8,761 nt of DNA from Candidatus Micrarchaeia archaeon (lineage in GTDB: Archaea > Micrarchaeota > Micrarchaeia > Anstonellales > Bilamarchaeaceae). Below the pieces are notes generated by a model. It searched no databases. It was not told where the DNA came from and was given only the letters and a program-made list of their open reading frames with translations. The translations under genes and the position numbers were made by a program. Position 1 is the stretch's first letter, and each line of letters starts with the position of its first letter. Shown one piece after another: positions 1-5,613 of the stretch. The stretch lies in assembly GCA_041650355.1 (NCBI GenBank), contig JBAZLI010000041.1:1-8761 (forward strand). The letters are read 5' to 3'.

Positions 1-481
1 ATCCTGAGATGAGGGTCCATACCGGGACTCCGCCCTCTACTTCCAGTGAGAATTCAGCTGAGTCCATTCCGCAGGCGGATGCAGCTGCCGGGCTGTCCAT
101 CCAGCTTTCGTCCAGCTGGGCCAGAAACGAGAAGGGCATGTCGCGGATGGACGCGTCCGGGTCAGGAACCGTGAGCGCGTATCCCTTGGAGCCCGAGAGC
201 GAATCGAAATAATAGTCCCATTGGAGGGCAAGGCCCGCGCCTTCGCTTGCTCCCTTCACGGAAACCAGTTTCGCATCCTTCCTGAACCACACTATGTTTT
301 TTTCCGCTGTTTGGAGCCCGTCTTTTGCAGAGAACGGCTGCTGCGGGGAAAAAGACTGGTCCCGGGTGATGTTTATTGTGATGTTGGGCTGGGCTGATTC
401 GTTTTGTTTGCCATCCGGAGTAAGGAAAGTGCATCCTGCGAGGAACATGATAAGGAATACGGAAACAAGCAGCAATCTCAT
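1..481 (-). CDS. Secreted lipoprotein, 3' end outside window
   Basis: This reading frame is open from the ATG at 481 to the left edge of the window, giving 160 residues with no stop. The N-terminus MRLLLVSVFLIMFLAGC is a classic lipoprotein signal peptide: an arginine at residue 2, a hydrophobic core, then the lipobox L14-A15-G16-C17. A polar linker rich in Asn, Gln, Ser and Thr follows (residues about 20-55), as is usual after a lipidated cysteine. The rest (for example the WDYYFDS stretch near residues 89-95) looks like a soluble domain outside the cell; I do not recognise its family. The inferred role is a protein anchored to the outer face of the membrane. The start is supported by GGTGG 4 nt upstream (486-490) and a TATA box at 513-522. 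A 167-residue frame overlapping on the same strand is a shadow. Confidence is high for a lipoprotein; the function is unknown. Confidence 0.85.
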   Translation of the reverse strand, partial: MRLLLVSVFLIMFLAGCTFLTPDGKQNESAQPNITINITRDQSFSPQQPFSAKDGLQTAEKNIVWFRKDAKLVSVKGASEGAGLALQWDYYFDSLSGSKGYALTVPDPDASIRDMPFSFLAQLDESWMDSPAAASACGMDSAEFSLEVEGGVPVWTLISG

Positions 482-512
482 CCAACCACCCGTTCTTCCT
501 TCTCCTAAAACA

Positions 513-522
513 TTTATAAAAA
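513..522 (-). promoter_or_regulatory. TATA box for the lipoprotein gene
   Basis: On the minus strand this reads TTTTTATAAA, centred about 36 nt before the ATG at 481. The expected transcription start is therefore near 490, just at the GGTGG ribosome-binding element (486-490). The T-run also lies 8 nt past the stop of the upstream 50-residue ORF, so it could double as a T-rich archaeal terminator for the AsnRS transcript. That double use is inference. Confidence 0.5.
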
Positions 523-529
523 GCGACGC

Positions 530-682
530 TCAGGGCTTTTTTTGCATTTCCTTCAGGAGCTTTTCTGGAATGGGGGCGCAACTGCAGTTTTTCCGGTGCG
601 CGAGGTGCCATTTGACGCGCTGCTCGAAAGAGGCGTTTTCTGGCATCTTGTTTTTCAAATGCCATGCTTTGTTGATTGCCAT
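530..682 (-). CDS. Small protein (50 aa) with HxxHxxxCxC motif
   Basis: The frame runs from ATG at 682 to TGA at 530-532 and encodes 50 residues. It begins 16 nt after the AsnRS stop on the same strand, so it is probably co-transcribed and possibly translationally coupled. The central part reads FEQRVKWHLAHRKNCSC, giving H26-x2-H29-x3-C33-x-C35, followed by PIPEKLL (residues 37-43). The His/Cys spacing could bind a metal such as zinc. The whole protein is hydrophilic, with no signal peptide or membrane segment. From memory, short proteins with this kind of WHL-x-H-x3-C-x-C-x-PIP-x-KLL pattern occur as conserved hypotheticals in archaea, but I cannot check that here. There is no clear Shine-Dalgarno before the ATG; Met13 is an alternative start that would keep the motif. 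The role is unknown. Confidence 0.65.
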   Translation of the reverse strand: MAINKAWHLKNKMPENASFEQRVKWHLAHRKNCSCAPIPEKLLKEMQKKP

Positions 683-698
683 GGTGAAAACCAAAGGA

Positions 699-2006
699 TT
701 ACGGATAGACCCTGTTTATCACGCGCGGGAAAGGAATCGCGTCCCTTATGTGGTCCAGGCCGAGCATCCATTTCACCAAGCGCTCTATCCCCAAACCGAA
801 GCCTGAGTGCGGGTAGGAACCGTATTTTCTCAAATCAATGTACCATTCGTAGTTCTTCCTGTCCAGCTTCTGCTCGTCAATGCGGGCCATGAGCTCTGCA
901 TAGTCCCAAATCCTTTCCGAGCCGCCGATTATTTCCCCGTGGCCTTCAGGAGCGAGCACATCTGCGTTGAGAACTGTTCCCGGGTTGTCCGGGTCCTCGC
1001 GCATGTAAAATGCCTTTATGTCCCTGGGGAAGTTGGTCACGAATATGGGCTTGTCCTCTTCCTTCGTGAGCAAAGCTTCCTCGTCCGCGCCTATGTCCTG
1101 GCCCATCTTTATGTTCGCGCCTTTCTTTATCGCGAGCTTCACTGCTTCCTCGTAAGTGATGCGCTTGAAGGGGGTGCGCACTGCCTTGAGCTTTTCAGGT
1201 TCGCGTCCTACTGCTTGGAGTATGTCTGCGTGGTTCGCAGCCATTTTCTGCGCTACGTATTCGAGCATCTTCTCCTGCACTTCCATGTTCATTTTCTGGT
1301 CGTAAAAGGCCATTTCGGGCTCGAGGTGCCAGTACTCGCACAGGTGGCGCACCGTCCTTGACGGTTCGGCGCGGAAGGAAGGGGCGAAAACGTAAACTTT
1401 TTCCAGCGCGGTTGTAAAGACTTCGGCATAGAGCTGGCTGCTCTGCGTGAGGAACGCCTTTTGCCCGAAGTAGTTCATTTCAAACAATGTGGAGCCGCCT
1501 TCGCATCCTGCCTGGGTTATCATAGGGGGCGCAAGCTCGAAAAATTCCTCGTTGTCGAAAAATTCGCGGAGGTATTTCACTATATAGTAGCGGCCCTTCA
1601 TTATGTTCGTGAGCCTCTGGGAACGGAGCCAGAGATGGCGCGTGTCCAGGAGGAAATCCACGGACTGGTCTTTTGCAATCGGGAAGGGTTCGCTTTTTCC
1701 CACTATTGAAATGTCGGAAACCGCGAGCTCGTAGCCCCCCGGAGCGCGCTTGTCCTCTTTCACCGTCCCTTCAACCAGAATCGTGGATTCCACGTATGCA
1801 GAGGAAGCAAGAGAGAATTTCTGTTCGCCTACTGCGTCTTTTTTTACCGCGCACTGCACGATTCCAGAGGAATCCCTCACTACGATGAAGGTTAAGCCTC
1901 CGGAAGTGCGGGAGCGGTGAATCCAGCCCCTTATTTTAACCTTTCCAGTAGAGGAACCGGAGAGTATTGAGCCTATTCGCGTGAAATCCCTGTCAAGAAC
2001 GTCCAT
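699..2006 (-). CDS. asnS: Asparaginyl-tRNA synthetase
   Basis: This enzyme charges tRNA(Asn) with asparagine using ATP in the cytoplasm. The 435-residue length is normal for the archaeal/bacterial class IIb enzyme. An N-terminal OB-fold anticodon-binding domain covers residues about 20-105 (KVKIRGWIHRSR, then VVRDSSGIVQ). The class II catalytic core follows: motif 1 around 155-165 (FFELAPPMIT), motif 2 at 211-233 (FRAE, R217, R220, H221) and motif 3 at 402-411 (GFGLGIERLV, with R409 as the ATP-binding arginine). The stretch HLEPEMAF after motif 2 has the EPE signature typical of AsnRS, whereas AspRS usually has LD-x-E there. LAPEGHGEIIGGSER (351-365) also fits AsnRS. The OB domain argues against the AsnRS-like asparagine synthetase paralogue of some archaea, which lacks it. 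The ATG is preceded by GGTGA with a 4-nt spacer. The small ORF at 530-682 lies downstream in the same direction. Confidence 0.96.
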   Translation of the reverse strand: MDVLDRDFTRIGSILSGSSTGKVKIRGWIHRSRTSGGLTFIVVRDSSGIVQCAVKKDAVGEQKFSLASSAYVESTILVEGTVKEDKRAPGGYELAVSDISIVGKSEPFPIAKDQSVDFLLDTRHLWLRSQRLTNIMKGRYYIVKYLREFFDNEEFFELAPPMITQAGCEGGSTLFEMNYFGQKAFLTQSSQLYAEVFTTALEKVYVFAPSFRAEPSRTVRHLCEYWHLEPEMAFYDQKMNMEVQEKMLEYVAQKMAANHADILQAVGREPEKLKAVRTPFKRITYEEAVKLAIKKGANIKMGQDIGADEEALLTKEEDKPIFVTNFPRDIKAFYMREDPDNPGTVLNADVLAPEGHGEIIGGSERIWDYAELMARIDEQKLDRKNYEWYIDLRKYGSYPHSGFGLGIERLVKWMLGLDHIRDAIPFPRVINRVYP

Positions 2007-2010
2007 CTTT

Positions 2011-2045
2011 TCACCTGAAGGGATTTTAACGGCAACGATTTAAAC
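2011..2045 (-). promoter_or_regulatory. asnS promoter and ribosome-binding site
   Basis: On the minus strand GGTGA lies at 2011-2015, 4 nt before the asnS ATG, and matches the 16S 3' end (TCACC). A TATA-like GTTTAAAT lies at 2038-2045, about 35 nt before the ATG; transcription from it would start near 2015, leaving a leader of about 10 nt. The palindromic AT box at 2054-2069 is a second possible TATA and would give a leader of about 30 nt. The sequence alone does not decide between them. Confidence 0.5.
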
Positions 2046-2053
2046 ATTAACGA

Positions 2054-2069
2054 AAGGATTTAAATCCTT
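2054..2069. promoter_or_regulatory. Perfect 16-bp palindrome containing a TATA box
   Basis: AAGGATTTAAATCCTT is self-complementary over all 16 bases. Its TTTAAA centre is about 27 nt before the ATG at 2089, the archaeal TATA-to-start distance, so the plus-strand transcript is predicted to be leaderless. Because it is symmetric, it could serve as TATA box in both directions, or as an operator in which a dimeric regulator competes with TBP. Confidence 0.55.
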
Positions 2070-2088
2070 AAAGTTCACTAATTACAAC

Positions 2089-3564
2089 ATGAGTAGATTG
2101 ATGGTCGGGAATCATGCACCTACCCGGGCGCAGACTGGAAAGGAAAAACCACTCAACGAGCAGATGGGGGACTGGCGCAGGGCAGCGAGATGCAAAATCG
2201 TGGCTGGGAATCTTCCTGAGCAGATTGTTGCGCGGAACAAGTGGCCCGAAAGGCCTGGGAAAGATGCGGAAGGAAAGTTCCGAATAACCACTGTTCCGGA
2301 AAAGCTCGGAATAAGGAAATTGGGACTGCTGGAGCCAGGTGTAGTAGAGGTGGATTTTTACAGCGTGCGCGAAGGGAGGAGGGCGAAGCGCATAGTTGTA
2401 ACCGACCTGTTCAGGGCTGTGAGGATGCTCAAGCACGTATGCGACAGCGCCGAAGCGGAATTCAAGAAAAGGGATAATATTTTGGGTGAGATTGAGAATG
2501 CGAACGCGAGGCTTGCGCAGAACTGGAAAAAACTGGGCGAAAGCGAGTACCGCGAAATAGAGGGGCAGGTTGGGAAGATTCTGGATGCGATATCCAATGA
2601 TGTCGCGATGAGCAAGAAGTTGGGGCGTGAAAAGCTGGAGGGGGCAGTGAAACTGCTTGTGGAAGGGAAGAATGAGGCGAATCTTTTCAACAAGCACGCA
2701 AAGCTTGCAGGGGCGTGCGCGAAGCTCGTGGGTTTCAGGAACAGGTACGGGAGATGGAGGGACTGGGAAAACTCAGGTGTGATAGGGTACAACAGGCTGA
2801 GGGAATGGGCACTCAGAAAGGAAAGGGACGAGATGGTGAAGGCGAGGCTGCGCATCATCTCGAAGGAGATGAAGAAAGACAATTATGATAAGGGCTTCGC
2901 GATACGGAATCTGTGGATGCGCGATTGCATGTTCGTGGGGCGCATAGAGGATGCGGTAAAGGTATTGCGGAGAGGAAATGGCGTCGATATTCTTGCCGCG
3001 GAAAGGATGAGGAAACTTTCTGAAAAGCTTTACCTTCTAGGAATCCATATAAAAGTGAAACCGCATGTGGAACGGGCCCTCGCGCATTTGGGGCAAAACC
3101 AGGTGAAGGAAGCCCTGGGGGGTCTAGAACAGGCCAGATATGGACTCTCTAATGATGGCAGCAGGAATGGAAAGGAGATGACTAAAATAGTTGTGCGCAC
3201 TGTGCTGATGCTCACAGACAGGGTAGGATACGCGAAAAAGGAGCTCGAGGAGGTCGGAAAGCGGCTTAGGGACGAGAAGGACAGCGTGCCTGAGGGAAGG
3301 GCCAAAAACCTGCTGAGGTCGGCTTATGGGCATCTTCTAAAAGGCGAAAAGGGCGCTGCTATCCTGGACATGGAAAAGGCTTGCGAAGCGTTTGAGTGCA
3401 ACAAGCCCTGGTGGATTGCCGCACAGCTGGAGAAGACCGGGGACGCTTATCTGGATGAAGCTGTGGGGAAAATAAAGTTCGGATGCTACAAGCTGATGGA
3501 GAAGAAAGACGTGTGGAGGAGCGCTGAGGCTTTCAGGAAAGCCGCTGAAGCCATCAACGGATAA
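2089..3564 (+). CDS. Uncharacterised helical protein, 491 aa
   Basis: I do not recognise this protein. It is strongly charged, rich in Lys, Arg and Glu, and predicted mostly helical, with no signal peptide or membrane segment. Residues about 60-118 could be a small folded unit with strands (FRITTV, GVVEVDFYSV, KRIVVTDLF). Residues about 119-270 look like long helices or coiled coil (KHVCDSAEAEFKKRDNILGE, then LGREKLEGAVKLLVEGKNEA). The C-terminal third has pieces resembling degenerate TPR-type helical hairpins: 325-352 (VERALAHLGQNQVKEALGGL), 408-436 and 461-489 (KIKFGCYKLMEKK, then AEAFRKAAEAI). It may be a scaffold or partner-binding protein. It converges with the TPR gene at 3582-4280. No Shine-Dalgarno precedes the ATG, and the TATA spacing predicts leaderless translation. 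The next in-frame ATG is codon 5. The length and clean coding character make the gene secure; the function is open. Confidence 0.8.
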   Translation: MSRLMVGNHAPTRAQTGKEKPLNEQMGDWRRAARCKIVAGNLPEQIVARNKWPERPGKDAEGKFRITTVPEKLGIRKLGLLEPGVVEVDFYSVREGRRAKRIVVTDLFRAVRMLKHVCDSAEAEFKKRDNILGEIENANARLAQNWKKLGESEYREIEGQVGKILDAISNDVAMSKKLGREKLEGAVKLLVEGKNEANLFNKHAKLAGACAKLVGFRNRYGRWRDWENSGVIGYNRLREWALRKERDEMVKARLRIISKEMKKDNYDKGFAIRNLWMRDCMFVGRIEDAVKVLRRGNGVDILAAERMRKLSEKLYLLGIHIKVKPHVERALAHLGQNQVKEALGGLEQARYGLSNDGSRNGKEMTKIVVRTVLMLTDRVGYAKKELEEVGKRLRDEKDSVPEGRAKNLLRSAYGHLLKGEKGAAILDMEKACEAFECNKPWWIAAQLEKTGDAYLDEAVGKIKFGCYKLMEKKDVWRSAEAFRKAAEAING

Positions 3565-3581
3565 AACAGCTGTGCGGAAAA

Positions 3582-4280
3582 TCAGGGACGAGGGAGTCTA
3601 ATGAGTACGAGCCTCTTCTCAGAAATTATCTGGTAATTGGACGCGGGACTTTGTGGTTTTACAGGTTTTTTGAATGATTTTCCATCCCATTCGCCTATTT
3701 CTGAAAGCATTCTGGTGATTTTCCTCTTAAGTTTCTCACCCGGATTTGCATTCAGGGCATTCCTAAGCGCGCAGGATTCCTCCATGGGCAGGTGCATTTT
3801 TTCGAAACAGCGGGCGCACCAATAATCCAAAGTTTCGATTTTGATGGTCGTTCTTGTGCATGACTGCGCACGCGTGAAGCTCTTGAGCGCGCCGTTGTAA
3901 TCTGATGTAAAATACAGGGCGAGGCCGAGCTTGAAATGGAGGTTCCCGTAATCGTAGTTTATGCATAATGCCTTTTTGTAATTCGGCACGGCCTTGGCAA
4001 ATTCCCTTTTTTTGAAATGGCACTCCGCAATGAGTCTGAATGGTTCCGAATTATAGGGTCTTATTTCGGCAGCGCGGGAAAAGGAAATTATTGCCTCATC
4101 GTATTTTTTGAGCTTGAACAGGCATATTCCCTTGTTGTGGTGGGCAAAAAAATGGGTTGGCTTGATCCCGATGACAGCGTTGAATTCCACAATTGCCTCG
4201 CTCAGCATGCCGCGTTCATGGTATTCGCAGCCCGTCGAGAATGCGGCGCGGGCTTCGTCCTTCTGCGGGTTTGTGTCCAT
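3582..4280 (-). CDS. TPR-repeat protein
   Basis: The 232-residue protein is built of tetratricopeptide repeats, 34-residue helix pairs that bind other proteins. Repeats can be read at residues about 9-42 (FSTGCEYHERGMLSEAIVEF), 43-76 (NKGICLFKLKKYDEAIISF), 77-110 (IAECHFKKREFAKAVPNYKK) and 111-144 (KLGLALYFTSDYNGALKSF); a degenerate fifth lies around 146-180. The tail (185-232) is basic and proline-containing. There is no signal peptide or membrane segment, so it is probably cytoplasmic. It has eight cysteines, including a C155-x2-C158 pair, which is high for a TPR protein. Its 3' end is 17 bp from that of the orphan helical gene. The ATG has no ribosome-binding site and sits about 25 nt from a TATA box, so the transcript is probably leaderless. 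The partner is unknown. Confidence 0.9.
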   Translation of the reverse strand: MDTNPQKDEARAAFSTGCEYHERGMLSEAIVEFNAVIGIKPTHFFAHHNKGICLFKLKKYDEAIISFSRAAEIRPYNSEPFRLIAECHFKKREFAKAVPNYKKALCINYDYGNLHFKLGLALYFTSDYNGALKSFTRAQSCTRTTIKIETLDYWCARCFEKMHLPMEESCALRNALNANPGEKLKRKITRMLSEIGEWDGKSFKKPVKPQSPASNYQIISEKRLVLIRLPRP

Positions 4281-4301
4281 GGTATTATGTGGTATCTAAA
4301 G

Positions 4302-4307
4302 TTTAAA
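4302..4307 (-). promoter_or_regulatory. TATA box for the TPR gene
   Basis: The minus strand reads CCTTTTAAACT here. The TTTAAA core is centred about 25 nt before the ATG at 4280, which predicts a leaderless transcript and agrees with the absence of a Shine-Dalgarno. Confidence 0.5.
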
Positions 4308-4325
4308 AGGTTTTCACTCGGCGCA

Positions 4326-4333
4326 TTTATAAG
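4326..4333 (+). promoter_or_regulatory. TATA box for the isoprenoid operon
   Basis: TTTATAAG lies about 54 nt before the ATG at 4384. Initiation near 4356 would give a leader of about 28 nt. No GGTG-type element precedes that ATG, unlike the other genes in the window with leaders. Together with the TPR promoter (4302-4307) it forms a compact divergent pair with TATA centres about 25 bp apart. Confidence 0.45.
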
Positions 4334-4383
4334 AATTGCCTCTGAAAAAAGCATCCGTTCTGTAGTTCTTCGCTTTTGAGCGC

Positions 4384-5436
4384 ATGAGGGTGGGGGTTCT
4401 GGAATACGAAAAGTGCAAAAACTTGTGCTGGAATTTGCTTCCGAAGGTGTCGAGAAGCTTCGCTCTGTGCATCCAGGTGCTCCCCAGGCCCATAGACGAG
4501 CAGATGATGACTGCGTATCTTCTCTACAGGGTAATAGATACGATAGAGGACTGCGGCGCCGGGATTGAAACCAAGAAGGAGATGTTCGACCGGGTGCTCC
4601 TGCTCGCGGGCAGGAAGACGATGGATAGGAACGAAATCACGGCGTGCAGGGATGCGCTGGTCGCGAAGATTGACTCTGGATCAGAGGCCGAACTGCTAAA
4701 GAATTTCGACTCCCTGATGGAAGTTTACCGCGCCCAGCCCCCTGAGATAAGGAAGGCGATAAGGAAATGGGGCGCGGTGATGGCGCGGGGGATGTACGAG
4801 TTCCTTCAGAAGGGAATCCACACGTTCAGGGACCAGAACAAGTACAGCTACTACGTCGCAGGAGTGGTCGGGTACATGATAAACGACCTCTTTTATTACA
4901 ATCACGTCATAGACGCCGGATTGAAGAGAAAGCTCAGGGCGCACGCGAAGCGGTTCGGGCTGGCGCTCCAGAAGGTGAACATACTCAGGGACGTGGCGAG
5001 GGACATAAAGGAGAGGAGGTATTACTGGCCAGAGTACGTAATCAAGAAATACAGGCTGAGCTACGAGAGCATGTGCCTGCCCGAGAACCGCGCCGCGGCG
5101 ATGAAGGTGCTGAAGGTGCAGATAGCCGACGCGCTCACCTACCTGCACTCGGCGATGTACTACGTGGTCTCGCTCCCGAAGGATGCGGTGAGGGTGCGGA
5201 TGTTCTGCACGATACCGCTGTTCATGGCAATCGAGTCGTTCGCAAAATGCAACGGCAACCAGGACGTGTTCGACAGCAGCGTGCGGGTGAAGATTTCCAG
5301 GCTGAAAGTGTACGAGATAGTGGCGAAATCCTGGCTCCTGGGCGCCTTCAACGGCCTCATGGTCGGGTGGTTCTTCGACTCTCTCAGGGGGGTTCCGGTG
5401 CCTGCGGACAGCCCGCTCATACACGGAATGCAGTAA
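4384..5436 (+). CDS. Squalene/phytoene synthase family enzyme
   Basis: Enzymes of this family condense two prenyl diphosphates head to head, giving squalene from farnesyl-PP or phytoene from geranylgeranyl-PP. The 350-residue length is typical. LLPKVSRSFALCI (18-30) is the family entry motif. The first aspartate-rich motif is DTIED (52-56), closer to squalene synthase (DT-x-ED) than to plant or bacterial phytoene synthase (DD-x-x-D). YSYYVAGVVGYM (154-165) is the central helix motif, and NILRDVARD (199-207, D203 and D207) is the second aspartate motif. CTIPLFMAIESFAKC (275-289) and VKISR (302-306) also fit squalene-synthase-like members. The substrate cannot be fixed from this. It is probably the first gene of an operon with the 52-residue protein and the UbiA-type enzyme. 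No in-frame start exists upstream of ATG 4384, because a TAG lies at 4363-4365. Confidence 0.93.
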   Translation: MRVGVLEYEKCKNLCWNLLPKVSRSFALCIQVLPRPIDEQMMTAYLLYRVIDTIEDCGAGIETKKEMFDRVLLLAGRKTMDRNEITACRDALVAKIDSGSEAELLKNFDSLMEVYRAQPPEIRKAIRKWGAVMARGMYEFLQKGIHTFRDQNKYSYYVAGVVGYMINDLFYYNHVIDAGLKRKLRAHAKRFGLALQKVNILRDVARDIKERRYYWPEYVIKKYRLSYESMCLPENRAAAMKVLKVQIADALTYLHSAMYYVVSLPKDAVRVRMFCTIPLFMAIESFAKCNGNQDVFDSSVRVKISRLKVYEIVAKSWLLGAFNGLMVGWFFDSLRGVPVPADSPLIHGMQ

Positions 5437-5443
5437 ATTTCAT

Positions 5444-5448
5444 GGTGG
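5444..5448 (+). promoter_or_regulatory. Ribosome-binding site fixing the small-ORF start
   Basis: GGTGG is followed by 4 nt (TTTT) and the ATG at 5453. This is the same element and spacing as before the lipoprotein, asnS and ACT-protein starts, and it is the main support for the short downstream ORF being translated. Confidence 0.6.
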
Positions 5449-5452
5449 TTTT

Positions 5453-5611
5453 ATGGCAATAGTTGAATTCGACGAATACAAGGGAAACAAGCTGATTGTC
5501 CTGAAAAGGGACGAGAACGACCAGTACGCGTTCAAGTTCGGGAAATCCAAGGCGAAGCTCATCGTGGAGAACTTCGAGGCGATAAGGAAATTCGCTGAAG
5601 AAGAAGGATAG
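5453..5611 (+). CDS. Small conserved-looking protein, 52 aa, in isoprenoid operon
   Basis: The frame runs from ATG 5453 to TAG 5609-5611 and encodes a 52-residue soluble protein. Its start has GGTGG 4 nt upstream. It begins 16 nt after the squalene/phytoene-synthase-family gene and ends 2 nt before the UbiA gene, so it is embedded in the operon. The sequence suggests two or three strands (MAIVEFDEYKGNKLIVLKR, then QYAFKFG at 24-30) followed by a helix (KAKLIVENFEAIRKFAEE, 33-50). There are no cysteines and no membrane segment. From memory, similar short proteins with a FxFG-x-x-KAK-x-IVEN core occur as hypotheticals in archaea and some bacteria; I could not check this. It may be unrelated to lipid synthesis and merely co-transcribed. 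The role is unknown. Confidence 0.78.
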   Translation: MAIVEFDEYKGNKLIVLKRDENDQYAFKFGKSKAKLIVENFEAIRKFAEEEG

Positions 5612-5613
5612 CG

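Noticed and set aside
162..665. A 167-residue minus-strand frame covering the lipoprotein start and the 50-residue ORF
   Set aside because: Its translation is rich in Arg and Pro with no domain look, while a shifted frame gives a textbook lipoprotein signal peptide and another a motif-bearing small protein.
807..1361. A 184-residue plus-strand frame opposite asnS
   Set aside because: It lies wholly antisense to a certain tRNA synthetase gene and its sequence is a reverse-frame shadow.
4696..5424. A 242-residue minus-strand frame opposite the squalene/phytoene-synthase-family gene
   Set aside because: It is His/Val/Arg-rich, typical of the antisense of a GC-rich gene, and overlaps a gene with clear catalytic motifs.
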